A stretch of 64,000 nucleotides of DNA, from contig NZ_PQCD01000053.1 in the NCBI RefSeq assembly GCF_002964705.1, positions 62,191-126,190 of the forward strand, given 5' to 3'. This document shows, piece by piece, positions 1-9,046 of the stretch (positions within the stretch are counted from its first letter, which is position 1; the number at the start of each line of letters is the position of its first letter). The stretch comes from Pseudoalteromonas sp. T1lg75. Its GTDB lineage: Bacteria; Pseudomonadota; Gammaproteobacteria; Enterobacterales; Alteromonadaceae. The position numbers and the translations under genes were made by a program. The notes beneath the pieces were generated by a model. That model had not been told where the DNA came from, made no database searches, and was given only the letters and a program-made list of their open reading frames with translations.

Positions 1-765
1 TTCCCACTGTGGGTGCTGATCGCTGGAGAATATTACCGCGCTGTTGTCTGGTTGCCAGGTAATGGGGCCATAATGCTGGAAATCGCCTTGGGTAAGCTGG
101 CGCGGCGTACCGCCTTCGACGGGGAGCACGAAAACGTGGCGATAACTGGGTTCTAAAAAGCCGCTGCCATCGGCCTGATAACGGGCTTTTTCAATTACCG
201 TGACCGGCTCGGACCACTTGGCACCCTCGGGTTTCGTCGGTAGCTTGACCGACTTTACATAGTCGGTTTTTCCCTCTTTTACATTCATGGTAAAGGCCAG
301 CTTGGTGCCATCGGGAGACCAGCTAAGATCGCCTGCGGATTTAGGCAGCTGGGTCAGCAGTGCCTCTTTGTCCTCGGCCAAATAATACATATGCAGTTGG
401 TTTGAGCCGCTGCGATTGCTGCTAAAAACAAGGCGCTTGCCATCCGGTGACCAACGCGGCTGACTGTAATTGTATTGATCGGCGAACAGGGGAACATGGG
501 TGTCGTCTTTAAGACGATAGAGCCACAATGATTTGGTGGCGCTGTCGGTCATAATATCGTAGCCGTTGCGCACATAGACAATATGGCTGCCATCGGGACT
601 GATTTGCGGGTCGCTCACATATTCAAGGGCAAAAATATCTTCGGAGGTAAAACCTTGGTGAGTATCGGCGTAAGCTGAACTGGCGACGAGTAGGGCTGTA
701 CCAAGGGCTGTGCCAAAGGCGCTGCCAAGCACTTTGCTAAATAGGGGAAAACCGAATTTTTTCAT
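1..765 (-). CDS. S9-family peptidase (prolyl oligopeptidase type), N-terminal 255 residues, partial
   Basis: The reading frame is open from the ATG at 765 to the left edge, so only the N-terminal part is present. It starts with a signal peptide (about residues 1-33, Lys-Lys then a hydrophobic run ending ASSAYA), so the enzyme is probably periplasmic. The rest is TolB/WD40-like propeller repeats with the recurring motif SPDGxxxxY/F (near residues 57, 107, 150), as in the propeller of dipeptidyl-peptidase/acylaminoacyl-peptidase-like S9 enzymes that cleave short peptides. The catalytic alpha/beta-hydrolase domain lies outside the window, so activity cannot be confirmed. TolB-like proteins share the repeat, but the phrase YVSDPQISPDGSHIVYVR is typical of S9 peptidases. 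Confidence 0.85.
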   Translation of the reverse strand, partial: MKKFGFPLFSKVLGSAFGTALGTALLVASSAYADTHQGFTSEDIFALEYVSDPQISPDGSHIVYVRNGYDIMTDSATKSLWLYRLKDDTHVPLFADQYNYSQPRWSPDGKRLVFSSNRSGSNQLHMYYLAEDKEALLTQLPKSAGDLSWSPDGTKLAFTMNVKEGKTDYVKSVKLPTKPEGAKWSEPVTVIEKARYQADGSGFLEPSYRHVFVLPVEGGTPRQLTQGDFQHYGPITWQPDNSAVIFSSDQHPQWE

Positions 766-780
766 TACAGATGCTTTATT

Positions 781-800
781 TAGGATAAAAAATTATCCTA
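781..800. promoter_or_regulatory. perfect inverted repeat upstream of the S9 peptidase
   Basis: TAGGATAA, a 4-bp spacer and TTATCCTA form a perfect 8-4-8 palindrome 15 bp before the peptidase ATG, in the divergent gap to the gene at 974. It could be an operator or a leader hairpin that affects translation. No regulator can be named. Confidence 0.35.
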
Positions 801-973
801 GGTGCGCAACTAGAGGCTTTCAAGCCGGACGCGACAAAGTGCAAAATTTGTTCGATTAAGTTCAGGTTTCAGTGACCCCCACTCGCTAAAATGGGCCCCG
901 CGGATAAGAAATTAGTAAAAGCGCCCAAGTTTGCCTAAGATAGCGCTCAATACTCCAACGATAAGGTGGCGCC

Positions 974-1351
974 ATGGACCACAGTCAGGCCCATAATTAT
1001 TTGCTCAAAAAGCCACACGCCAAGGTAGAGCAGCCCTTTGGCCCGGGAGTGGATGTCTATAAGGTGGCGGGTAAGATGTTTGCCACCTTAACACTGCGTG
1101 GTATTAACGATGGCGCACCGCAATGGCAAATGAATCTCAAGTGCGACCCGGATGAGGCGCAGGCGCTGCGCGATATTTTTAGCGCTGTGCTGCCGGGATA
1201 TCATATGGATAAGCGTCTTTGGAATACGGTGATTTTAGACGGCAGCATTCCAATGGGGGAAGTTGAGCGCATGATGGATAATTCTTACCTGTTAGTAGTG
1301 GCGAAGTTGCCAAAAGCCACCCAACAAGAGCTCTTGGCGCGGTTAGGGTAA
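974..1351 (+). CDS. MmcQ/YjbR family protein
   Basis: 125 residues, close to the usual length of the YjbR/MmcQ family (CyaY-like fold, often called DNA-binding; function not established). Visible family features are the N-terminal helix with an LLKKP segment, the strand KMFATL, the segment LKCDPDEAQALRD and the C-terminal WNTVILDG...MDNSYLLVVAKL. The ATG is preceded by AAGG. The stop codon shares one base with the ATG of the next gene (TAATG), so the two are translationally coupled. Confidence 0.85.
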   Translation: MDHSQAHNYLLKKPHAKVEQPFGPGVDVYKVAGKMFATLTLRGINDGAPQWQMNLKCDPDEAQALRDIFSAVLPGYHMDKRLWNTVILDGSIPMGEVERMMDNSYLLVVAKLPKATQQELLARLG

Positions 1352-1965
1352 TGACTGAGGGTCTGTCCATGCAGCGTATTATCGTCAGCGATATCTTCGG
1401 GCGGACCAGGGCGCTGGAGCGTCTGGCTGCTGAGCTAGGTAATAAGGTGCGTATTGTCGATCCGTATGGCGGTGAGCCAATGGATTTTACCAGTGAAGAG
1501 CAAGCGTACGACCATTTTATGGCCCATGTGGGGTTGGCGTCTTATCGTCAGCTTTTAAGCGCTCACTTGGGTGGCTTAGCAATGCCAACAAGCCTTATCG
1601 GCTTTAGTGTGGGTGCCGCTGCTCTATGGCAACTTGCAGCGCACAAGGGCTTAGACAATATCACAGGTATGTTGTTGTTTTATGGTGGGCAAATTCGTCA
1701 TCACCTGGAGTTAACACCGACAATTCCGGTCACCCTGGTATTGCCAAAAAGTGAGCCTCATTTCGATATCAACGACCTGGCTCAGGCCTTGTCTGCCAAG
1801 GAAAATGTTGAAATCATTTCCACCGAGTTTAATCATGGCTTTATGAACGCCTGTTCGCGGCATTACGCGAAAGAGGCATACCAGAGTTATGTACAAGCCT
1901 TGGGTGACATGGGCGCGCAGTACTGCTGGTCACAATTGCACTTGGGCAGCAGGAACAGCGGATAA
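1351..1965 (+). CDS. alpha/beta hydrolase, dienelactone-hydrolase-like
   Basis: 204 residues. A nucleophile elbow GFSVGAAA (about residue 83) supplies the likely catalytic Ser, and a late HGFMN segment (about residue 162) supplies the likely His; an acidic residue in PKSEPHFD would complete the triad. The order FYGGQIR, then PVTLVLPKSEPHFD, then HGFMN is that of small dienelactone-hydrolase-like proteins. No signal peptide, so probably cytoplasmic. It is coupled to the YjbR-like gene by a one-base overlap. The substrate is unknown. Confidence 0.75.
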   Translation: MTEGLSMQRIIVSDIFGRTRALERLAAELGNKVRIVDPYGGEPMDFTSEEQAYDHFMAHVGLASYRQLLSAHLGGLAMPTSLIGFSVGAAALWQLAAHKGLDNITGMLLFYGGQIRHHLELTPTIPVTLVLPKSEPHFDINDLAQALSAKENVEIISTEFNHGFMNACSRHYAKEAYQSYVQALGDMGAQYCWSQLHLGSRNSG

Positions 1966-2069
1966 AATACCCAGGTTTAAGCGGTTATTTATATTGAATT
2001 GCGTACCCTTTTTGGGATAGTAGAGACATAGCGCTGACTAGGTGGCGCCAGACGATTTTTGGAGAAGTG

Positions 2070-2672
2070 ATGGGGTTATATGGGCGACTTGTGCAAAAAA
2101 CACGACAGTGGATCCACTCGCGGCATATGCTTTGGGGTGTGACCCTGGCCTCATTTTTAGAGTCGACCATAGTCCCCGTCCCCTTGGAAGCCCTATTGGT
2201 GCCGCTTATGCAGGCGCGGCGCGATAAAATTTGGGCTATTGCCCTGGTAGCAACCCTGGGCTGTATGCTTGGTGCCTTGTTTGGTTATGCCCTGGGTTAT
2301 TACCTTTTCGATGTACTGGGCGATTGGCTCATTGGTCTGTTTTCCACCCCGGAGCAATTCGCCAATGTTAAAGCGCAAATGCACAGCCAGGGCTTTTGGT
2401 TTGTGCTGACCCTGGGCATAGTGCCTATCCCTTTTCAAATTGCCATGCTGGCGGCGGGGGCGACCCATTACTCCCTGTGGCTTTTTTTCCTCGCCACCGC
2501 CATTGCCCGCTCGATACGTTATTTTGGTCTCGCCCTGATTGTGCATTTCGCCGGCAATCAGGCGGAAAAGGTGATCCGCAAACATAAAATGAAAGGCATC
2601 GCCGCCCTGAGTGCGCTGGTGTTGGGCACCTGGTGGCTGGTTAGCAGCTTGTCGACTTCTGGCGTTAATTAA
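2070..2672 (+). CDS. YqaA/DedA-like VTT-domain membrane protein
   Basis: 200 residues with about four hydrophobic segments and the pattern of the VTT (SNARE-associated/DedA) superfamily: ESTIVPVPLEALLVPLM near the N-terminus, GALFGYALGYYLFDVLG in the middle, and the re-entrant segment LGIVPIPFQIAMLAAGA. Family members are inner-membrane proteins linked to lipid or envelope homeostasis. The ATG at 2070 was chosen over the GTG just before it because GGAG at 2061-2064 is better spaced from the ATG. Short YqaA-like branch rather than classical DedA (inference). Confidence 0.8.
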   Translation: MGLYGRLVQKTRQWIHSRHMLWGVTLASFLESTIVPVPLEALLVPLMQARRDKIWAIALVATLGCMLGALFGYALGYYLFDVLGDWLIGLFSTPEQFANVKAQMHSQGFWFVLTLGIVPIPFQIAMLAAGATHYSLWLFFLATAIARSIRYFGLALIVHFAGNQAEKVIRKHKMKGIAALSALVLGTWWLVSSLSTSGVN

Positions 2673-2851
2673 AACGCATATGTAAATTTTGCTAAAAAGT
2701 GGTGATAAATACGTAAACTTAGTCACTGCTACCTGTTTGAGCTACCGAACTTTTATTTATCTATCTGATTTATATGTACTTTTCATCTTGGTCTAAAGCT
2801 TGCTGTAAGCTTAGCAACCTATATAGGATAACTTTTTAAAGGAATTGAATT

Positions 2852-3543
2852 ATGTCGGTACCCATTGCGGATAGACCCCTAGAGCAGGTCAAAGAGGAAG
2901 TCATAGATCAGCTTATCCTCAATTATAGTCATGGCGAGCTTTCCGCCGAGGCGTTTGAGCGCCGTTTGGATGCAGCCTATGACAGCACGGAGCAAGAATA
3001 TCTCGCCTCCCTGGTTGCCGATCTATCCTTACAAGCGGATCCGCGCTATCAAAGTGAAAAGGCGGCACGTCTACGCCCGCAATACAGTCGTGGCGATGAG
3101 CAACCAGCGGCGTCCACTATGACCACCATTTTAAGCACGGATCACCGTGGCGGCGATTGGGTGGTCCCTAAGGAAATGCAGATAAAGAACGTGCTCGGTA
3201 CCTTAGAGCTGGACTTCAGCAATGCCATTTTCAGTCACCCGGACGTGCATATTCACCTTAACTGCTATGTCGGCAGTTGTGAGATTTATGTGCCGGAGGG
3301 CGTTGATGTGGTGACTCAGACCACTAACTTATCGCCTCCACGGTCAATAAACGGGTGGCCTTAGGCCCGCGCTCACAAGATCGCCAACGCCCGCGCATTT
3401 TACTCACCGGCCGAAATGTTTTAGGCAGCGTAGAAATTAGCGTAAAAAGAACCATGAAAGAAAAGCTGAAATCCTTTGCCGACAGCCTGCGCACCCTGTT
3501 CGATGACGGCTATGGCAATGATAAAAGTGATAAATATTACTAA
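2852..3543 (+). pseudogene. DUF1707 / LiaF-C-like protein, broken by a one-base frameshift
   Basis: The ATG at 2852 (AAAGGA upstream) opens a frame with a DUF1707 domain (PLEQVKEEVIDQLILNYSHG, then GELSAEAFERRLDAAYD) and a LiaF-C-like beta domain (VLGTLELDFSNA...GSCEIYVPEGVDVVTQTTN). It stops at 3362-3364. The other frame is open from 3328 and continues the same domain (IASTVNKRVALGPRSQ...ILLTGRNVLGSVEISVKR) to 3543. Joining them by restoring one base near 3326-3332 gives a continuous protein of about 230 residues. The frame changes in the middle of the domain beside ACTTAT. Either a recent inactivating deletion or a sequence error. No membrane segment, unlike many LiaF proteins. Confidence 0.75.
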
Positions 3544-3596
3544 TTTGTGAAAGACGGCTATAATTAGCAATGCTGTTTCAAGCAGCTCCCAGGTTG

Positions 3597-3624
3597 CGGC
3601 GGTGTATTTAACCGCCGTTTTTTT
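3597..3624 (+). terminator. rho-independent terminator
   Basis: CGGCGGT, 7-nt loop, ACCGCCG followed by seven T. It ends the DUF1707-like gene. Confidence 0.8.
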
Positions 3625-3719
3625 GTCTGCATAAAAGCACAAGCCCAGGGTCGCATAGATGAAGGGGCATGGGTATAATGGCGCCCTTATTTTTTGGGCG
3701 CGGATCAAGGCCACCCCTA

Positions 3720-4388
3720 ATGAATGCAGTAGAGAAAATATTTGTGCTGGGCTTGCCGCGTACCGGCACCACCAGTGTGTGTGTGGCGGCCTTGCAATTG
3801 GGTTTGCCCACGGCGCACACCGCTTATACCCAGGCGTGCTTTGAACAGGCGCAGGTAGTGGCCGACACCCCCTGTTTTAGCCATTTCCCCGAACTTGCCA
3901 AACGCTATCCGCATAGCCGCTTTATTCTCCTATGCCGCGACGAGCAGTCTTGGCTGGCATCCATTAAACAATTATTAGCGCGCATGAGTGATAACCTGTT
4001 ATGCACCCATGGCGGCTTTAGTCCTTTACTAAAACAAAGCTATGGGCGAGTGTTTGCGCCCCTCAATGAGCAAACACTCGGGGATGATGAGCACCTGTTG
4101 CACTGCTATCGTCGTCACCAGCATCAGGTACGCGAATATTTTGCCGATCAGAGCGAGCGCTTACTGTGCCTAAATTTGAGCGAACCCGGAGCCTATCAAA
4201 CCTTCTGCCGCTTTTTACAAGTGCCTCCACAGGCAGGCGCGTTTGCCCACCTCAATAAGGGCAATAAGGTGATGGCGTGGCGCGATATAAAAAGCCCGTT
4301 GAAAATCGCTTCGACCCGTAATGGCAAGGTTGATAATCTTGATAGCTGGTGGTTGGGTGAACGGCCATCGACCGTTGAGATGGACTAG
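3720..4388 (+). CDS. sulfotransferase-family protein
   Basis: 222 residues. The N-terminus GLPRTGTTS (residues 11-19) is the P-loop-like 5'-phosphosulfate-binding motif of PAPS-dependent sulfotransferases, and FILLCRDEQSWLAS matches the 3'-phosphate-binding segment (Arg then Ser). Such enzymes move a sulfuryl group from PAPS to a hydroxyl or amine acceptor. The ATG at 3720 was chosen because it puts the first strand (EKIFVLG) immediately before the P-loop and has AAGG 9 bp upstream; an in-frame start at 3669 would add an unlikely leader. The acceptor is unknown. It appears to be a single gene between terminators. Confidence 0.75.
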   Translation: MNAVEKIFVLGLPRTGTTSVCVAALQLGLPTAHTAYTQACFEQAQVVADTPCFSHFPELAKRYPHSRFILLCRDEQSWLASIKQLLARMSDNLLCTHGGFSPLLKQSYGRVFAPLNEQTLGDDEHLLHCYRRHQHQVREYFADQSERLLCLNLSEPGAYQTFCRFLQVPPQAGAFAHLNKGNKVMAWRDIKSPLKIASTRNGKVDNLDSWWLGERPSTVEMD

Positions 4389-4443
4389 CGTGAAGGACGA
4401 TGGCTGCGTACAATAGCGCCAATTTTAGTTGTTAGTAATCCTT

Positions 4444-5016
4444 ATGTTTGAACTCGAATTTAATACTCCACAGCAATGGACCGATGCGGTGCTTGCCGAC
4501 TTCGATGCCTTTTTACAAGACCACGCCGCCGCCGAGAAAAAAGCCTCGGGTATGGCGCTGTCCATGCTGTCTCACTATCCGGATAAGCGTAAACTGGTGA
4601 AGGCCATGACAGACTTGGCACTGGAAGAAATGATCCACTTTAAGCAGGTGGTGAAGCTGCTGACCGAGCGTGACGTTAATCTTGGCGACGATAAAAAAGA
4701 CCCCTATGTAAACCAGTTGCGCGGCATGTTCCGCCATGGCAAAGAGGTGTTTATGCTTGACCGACTCTTGGTGGCTGCGGTGATTGAGGCTCGAGGCCAT
4801 GAGCGTTTTGCGCTGATTGCCGAAGCGCTGCCGCCGGGTAAGAATAAGGAGTTTTACACCGCCATCGCCAAATCCGAAGAAAAACACAAAAACCTGTTTG
4901 TGGAGCTGGCCTATGAGTATTTCGATAAAGAAGAAGTGGATGCCCGCTTGGCCGAGGTGATCACCCGCGAAGCACAAATCTGTGCCTCCTTGCCATATCG
5001 CGCCGCGTTACACTAA
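4444..5016 (+). CDS. miaE: tRNA-(ms2io6A)-hydroxylase MiaE
   Basis: 190 residues, the family length. MiaE is a non-haem diiron monooxygenase that hydroxylates 2-methylthio-N6-isopentenyladenosine at position 37 of tRNAs. The four-helix ferritin-like ligand pattern is visible: Glu31, then E62-x2-H65 (EEMIH), Glu116 with His119 (EARGH), and Glu146/His148 (SEEKH). The ATG at 4444 is preferred over the upstream in-frame TTG because the protein then begins FELEFNTP like known members. The gene converges on the hdeD-like gene. Confidence 0.92.
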   Translation: MFELEFNTPQQWTDAVLADFDAFLQDHAAAEKKASGMALSMLSHYPDKRKLVKAMTDLALEEMIHFKQVVKLLTERDVNLGDDKKDPYVNQLRGMFRHGKEVFMLDRLLVAAVIEARGHERFALIAEALPPGKNKEFYTAIAKSEEKHKNLFVELAYEYFDKEEVDARLAEVITREAQICASLPYRAALH

Positions 5017-5025
5017 ACACCCATG

Positions 5026-5052
5026 CCCCGGTGCCCGTTAGGACCACCGGGG
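5026..5052. terminator. hairpin between convergent genes, possible terminator
   Basis: CCCCGGTG and CACCGGGG are separated by 11 nt. There is no T-run on either side, so terminator function is uncertain. Confidence 0.4.
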
Positions 5053-5061
5053 ACGAATCTA

Positions 5062-5613
5062 TTAAGCCTGTGCCTTATCCAAGGCGCGTAGCTTGAAGCC
5101 CAGCCAACATAAGATGATGCCGAAGGCAAAGGCATAAATGGCGACCAGCCAAAGCATGGCAATGATCCCCTGGCCCGGGTTAATGATCAGATAGATGCCA
5201 AAGATAATCGACACCACACCGCTTAACAGCAACAAGGTCACTCCCTGCAGGTGTTTAAAAAGCTTGATGGCCGCGGCCATTTCCATCATGCCGATGGCGA
5301 TGGCCCAAAACGCGATCAAATAGAGCATGATCAAGGCGGTTAGTTGCGGCATGCTGACCGTGACTATGGCCGCTAAAATTCCCAGAATGCCGGCGATCAA
5401 TGTCAGGTGCCAGTAGGATGAATACTGCTTTTGTTTAAACGCCAGCCATACTCGCGAGCAGCCGTCGAACATAAAAAAGGCGGCAAAGACAAAAATTAAG
5501 GCGCCTATGGTCGCTTGCGGTGAAAACCAGGCAACGGCAGCAAAGATAATGGCGATAAATCCTTGGATAACAAAAATTGGCCACTGACCCGTTATTGAAG
5601 TATTAATACTCAT
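5062..5613 (-). CDS. HdeD-family (DUF308) membrane protein
   Basis: 183 residues, six hydrophobic helices in pairs, as in the DUF308/HdeD family. E. coli HdeD is an inner-membrane protein connected with acid resistance at high cell density. Family-like segments are AAVAWFSPQATIGALIFVF, where the PxxTIGAL pattern sits, and LLLSGVVSIIFGIYLI. It starts 9 bp after the stop of the amidohydrolase gene upstream, so the two probably form an operon. A specific physiological role cannot be read from sequence. Confidence 0.85.
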   Translation of the reverse strand: MSINTSITGQWPIFVIQGFIAIIFAAVAWFSPQATIGALIFVFAAFFMFDGCSRVWLAFKQKQYSSYWHLTLIAGILGILAAIVTVSMPQLTALIMLYLIAFWAIAIGMMEMAAAIKLFKHLQGVTLLLLSGVVSIIFGIYLIINPGQGIIAMLWLVAIYAFAFGIILCWLGFKLRALDKAQA

Positions 5614-5622
5614 TATTCGCTC

Positions 5623-6924
5623 CTATTGTGGCTGTTTATAAACTTGGCCTGCTTTCATAACAAAATCAACCCGCTCCAAGACGCTGATATCTTCCAGTGG
5701 ATTGCCCTCGACGGCAATAATATCGGCGGCAAAGTCAGTGTTTATCTGGCCTAATTGCTTTTCGGCACGCAAGAGCTTGGCGGCATTGATGGTGGCGCTT
5801 TGAATGGCCTCTAAGGGCGTCATTCCAAACTCCACCATGCGAGAGAACTGCTTGGCATTATCACCATGCGGATAGATAGCGGCATCGGTACCAAATACCA
5901 TATTCAATCCGGCATCCACCGCACGACTAAAGCTTTCTCGCTGACGCTTGGATACCTGGCGCTCTTTATTGAGGTTTTCCTCGGCGACGCCATTTTGCTC
6001 ACCAAAGGTGAGGGTGTATTCGGTGTTATAGATATCCATCGACAACCAGGTGCCATGCTTTTTCGCGAGTTTTATGCCCTCGTCATCGATAAAGCTTACG
6101 TGTTCAACACTATCGACGCCGGCGATAATGGCTGCTTTAATGCCGCTGGTGCCATGGGCGTGGGCCGCTACGGTTAAACCGCGTAAATGAGCTTCTTCCA
6201 CCAAGGCGTTCATTTCTTCCTGGCTGTACTGCTGTACGCCCACCTTGGTGCCTTTGGAGAAAACGCCGCCGGTGGCGCAAAACTTGATCACGTTGGCCCC
6301 GTATTTAATGTTTTCACGCACCTTGGCGCGCACCGCCCAAGGACCATCGGCCACGCCTTCAGCGCGATAATTTAACTCCGGCGGTACCCGGTTGTTGTCG
6401 CAGTGTCCCCCCGTGACCCCCAAGGAAGGGCCCGCCGCCCAAATGCGAGGACCGGGCACATCGCCAGCGTCGATGCCATCGCGCAGGGCAATCACGCTGT
6501 AGCCGGTGGCACCCACGTTACGCAGCGTGGTAAAGCCGGCGAGCAGGGTTTTATGGGCAAAGTAGGCCGCTTTTATGGCCTTGCGCGGCGCCGAGTCGCT
6601 AAAGCGTTGCACCCGCGGCACGGTGGGATCTGAGGTCAGATGCACATGCATGTCCATCAGCCCGGGCAGCAGCATTTTATCGCCCAGGTCGATTAATTGA
6701 TCCTCGACTTGGAGTTCACTCGGCAGGGCATGGCCAATATCTGTGATCACGCCCTCATCTATGCTAATAACCACATCGTCAATAATCTTGCCATCGGTGA
6801 CATCCAGCATTTTGCCGGCTTTAACATAGGTGGCGCCATGCGCTGGGCTAAACACAGCCAGAAGAGTCAGGCCGAAGGCGGCACTGATGGCAGTACCCAC
6901 TAGGTTTTGAAGAGGCTTAAACAT
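5623..6924 (-). CDS. secreted metal-dependent amidohydrolase (imidazolonepropionase / Xaa-Arg dipeptidase-like)
   Basis: 433 residues. A signal peptide (residues 1 to about 30, ending SPAHG) predicts export. The amidohydrolase-superfamily metal site is complete: HVH at 93-95, a candidate carboxylated Lys214 (NVIKF), His255/257 (AAHAH), His275 (SVEHV) and Asp347 (FGTDA). The sequence around GGVFSKGT and GVDSVEHV is that of the subgroup containing Xaa-Arg/Lys dipeptidases and carboxypeptidases, so a periplasmic peptide or N-acyl-amino-acid substrate is likely (inference). First gene of a two-gene operon with the hdeD-like gene. Confidence 0.85.
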   Translation of the reverse strand: MFKPLQNLVGTAISAAFGLTLLAVFSPAHGATYVKAGKMLDVTDGKIIDDVVISIDEGVITDIGHALPSELQVEDQLIDLGDKMLLPGLMDMHVHLTSDPTVPRVQRFSDSAPRKAIKAAYFAHKTLLAGFTTLRNVGATGYSVIALRDGIDAGDVPGPRIWAAGPSLGVTGGHCDNNRVPPELNYRAEGVADGPWAVRAKVRENIKYGANVIKFCATGGVFSKGTKVGVQQYSQEEMNALVEEAHLRGLTVAAHAHGTSGIKAAIIAGVDSVEHVSFIDDEGIKLAKKHGTWLSMDIYNTEYTLTFGEQNGVAEENLNKERQVSKRQRESFSRAVDAGLNMVFGTDAAIYPHGDNAKQFSRMVEFGMTPLEAIQSATINAAKLLRAEKQLGQINTDFAADIIAVEGNPLEDISVLERVDFVMKAGQVYKQPQ

Positions 6925-7058
6925 GATAATCCCGTAAATAAAAATAGCCGTTTAAATCTAGCAAGTGTCTGCTTTTCTGGCAATTTTTAACGATAAAGCG
7001 TGAGCTTTTTACGCTTGCTGACTATGCTAAATTAGGACGGACGTAAGGATGATAGACG

Positions 7059-8663
7059 ATGTTGATACGGGTGTGCTTACTGGCCCTTATTGTGGTCAGT
7101 GGCCTGTGTGGGGCCACACAAGGCAAGGTAACGGTAAAAGAGATATTACAACAGCAGCAACCGGAGCGCAGTGAGCAGGAGCAGGCCGAGCAAGCTCAAG
7201 AGATTGAAGAGGTCTTGCTGGATAAACTCCACCGTGAAACCCCACGAGGAGCCATGCAGGGCTACCTTAACGCCGCACGGACCCGTGACTTTGCCCTGGC
7301 CAGTGACTATTTAGATTTTCGTAACCTGAGCCCCGAGGTATTGGCGCTGGGCAAACCGCAATTGGCGGAAATTCTTTATCTGGTATTGGATCGCACCCTG
7401 TGGGTCGATTTGCAAAGCCTCAGTAGCCAACCGCAAGGAAAAAGCCAGGATCTACTCCCTAGCTATCGCGATCTGGTGGGCGAGCTAAAAACCTCAGAGG
7501 GGCCGGTGCAGATCTTATTACAACGAGTGCCAGCCGACAGCGGCGGCGACTACATCTGGAAGATTTCCAATGCCACGGTGGCACAAATCCCCTTACTAAA
7601 GAAGCAATACAGCTATTCCCCCAGCGGCGAGTGGCTCTACAAGAATCTCCCGGATCATAGTTTTCTCGGGGTCAAACTTTGGCAATGGGTCTATTACAGC
7701 GCTAATTTGCTGGTGTATCTCTTATTGGCGTTTGCCATTACCCGGGTGCTTGCCTTTATCGCCAAGCGTATCAAACCGGATTTAAGCGCCGAGGCCAGTG
7801 GTTTGATCAACGGCCCCTTGTGTTTATTACTCGGGGTGATCTTGGCCCGCAACCTGGCCTCTGAGGCCAACTCGACGCTGGCCAGCAAGGCGGTATTTGA
7901 AGGGGCGACCTTATTGATCATCGCCTGGACCTGGTTTGTCCTGCGCGCCATCGACGTGGTCCGTTATCGTTTTAGTCAGCGCTTGATCCAAAAAGGCAAT
8001 GAACAAGCCGTGTATTTGCTGCGACCGCTTGGCAACGTAGTGCAAATCGCCGTGGTCATCATGGCGTTATTTTTATGGCTGGAAAACCTTGGCTTCAGCG
8101 CCACCACCTTAGTGGCCGGGTTGGGTATTGGTGGCTTGGCGGTCGCCCTGGCGGCGCAAAAATCGGTGGAGAATATCATAGGTGCCATCACCCTATACTC
8201 ATCGGCGCCGGTGCGGGTGGGGCAGGTATGCCGCTTTGGCGAGCAGGTTGGCACGGTGGAAGAAATAGGTTTACGGGCCACCCGGGTGCGCACCTTAAAC
8301 CGCACCGTGATCCATGTGCCCAATGCCCGCTTTGTCGATATGGAGCTGGAAAACATTTCCGAACGCGAACGCATAGCCTATCGCCCCGAGTTGATCCTTG
8401 ATAGGAGTACCTCAAGTGCGCAAGTCTCGGCGTTGCAAACGGAGCTAATCCAGATGCTGGAGCAGCAGCCAGATGTCGCCGATAACCCCTGTCGAGTGCG
8501 TTTTACCGGTTTTGTGCCGCGGGGGCTGTGCATCGAGGTGCTCTGTTATATCGAAACCACCGACTTTAATGAGTACTTGGCCCGCTGCGAAGCGCTCAAC
8601 CTGACTGCGTTATCCTTGTTACACAAACTTGAGATTGAGTTAGCACCTCCGGAGCATCTTTGA
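7059..8663 (+). CDS. large MscS-family mechanosensitive channel
   Basis: 534 residues. Signal peptide (1 to about 19), a Gln/Glu-rich stretch (about 28-52, likely coiled), a periplasmic alpha/beta domain (60-195), then several membrane helices from about 215. The pore helix is the Ala/Gly-rich LVAGLGIGGLAVALAAQKS followed by VENIIGAITLYSSAPVRVG, the MscS TM3/beta hinge. The beta domain (GQVCRFGEQVGTVEEIGLR) and the cytoplasmic cage follow. Such proteins gate on membrane tension and release solutes on hypo-osmotic shock. It is longer than E. coli MscS and distinct from the small channel at 62514. Confidence 0.88.
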   Translation: MLIRVCLLALIVVSGLCGATQGKVTVKEILQQQQPERSEQEQAEQAQEIEEVLLDKLHRETPRGAMQGYLNAARTRDFALASDYLDFRNLSPEVLALGKPQLAEILYLVLDRTLWVDLQSLSSQPQGKSQDLLPSYRDLVGELKTSEGPVQILLQRVPADSGGDYIWKISNATVAQIPLLKKQYSYSPSGEWLYKNLPDHSFLGVKLWQWVYYSANLLVYLLLAFAITRVLAFIAKRIKPDLSAEASGLINGPLCLLLGVILARNLASEANSTLASKAVFEGATLLIIAWTWFVLRAIDVVRYRFSQRLIQKGNEQAVYLLRPLGNVVQIAVVIMALFLWLENLGFSATTLVAGLGIGGLAVALAAQKSVENIIGAITLYSSAPVRVGQVCRFGEQVGTVEEIGLRATRVRTLNRTVIHVPNARFVDMELENISERERIAYRPELILDRSTSSAQVSALQTELIQMLEQQPDVADNPCRVRFTGFVPRGLCIEVLCYIETTDFNEYLARCEALNLTALSLLHKLEIELAPPEHL

Positions 8664-8885
8664 ATGGTCTATTTATTAACCGCTTAGGCTCAAAGTTATA
8701 CTTTTATAATTATAAGTTTGGACGGTATCGCGAAATATTATAATTCGGCTATGCTTATTTTTTGCACATAAAGGACAATTGTCCTTAGTTGTCGATAAAA
8801 CCTTTAAAAATTCCCGATTGTGTCGGTAAATGAATGGAAATGTTGCAAAAAAATGAAATAAATCTGAAGTAAAGCTTAATTTAGA

Positions 8886-8894
8886 TGCTATACT
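8886..8894 (+). promoter_or_regulatory. extended -10 promoter in the 383-bp gap before the TonB receptor
   Basis: TGCTATACT is an extended -10 element (TGn-TATACT). No good -35 lies at the usual distance, which fits an extended -10 promoter. Transcription would begin near 8901, giving a leader of about 145 nt before 9047. The rest of the gap 8664-9046 is AT-rich, with no ORF or repeat that I recognise. Confidence 0.45.
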
Positions 8895-9046
8895 TCGCCA
8901 CCGTAATGTTCAGCCTTTTATTTGTGCTTGTACTCTCAAATTTAAGGTCCGCGTGGAGCACGCGAAAAATTGAGCATTGTGCCAGGTGATAGGGCGCTAC
9001 ATATCTACCAATGAACAAAAGAGTACAAATAAGGGTTAAATCCGAC

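Noticed and set aside
3320-3345. Programmed frameshifting in the DUF1707-like gene
   Set aside because: No slippery heptamer or downstream structure is visible; a simple one-base loss fits better.
3674-3679. TATAAT upstream of the sulfotransferase as a promoter
   Set aside because: A perfect -10 hexamer, but no -35 at a usual spacing and no extended -10; left unannotated.
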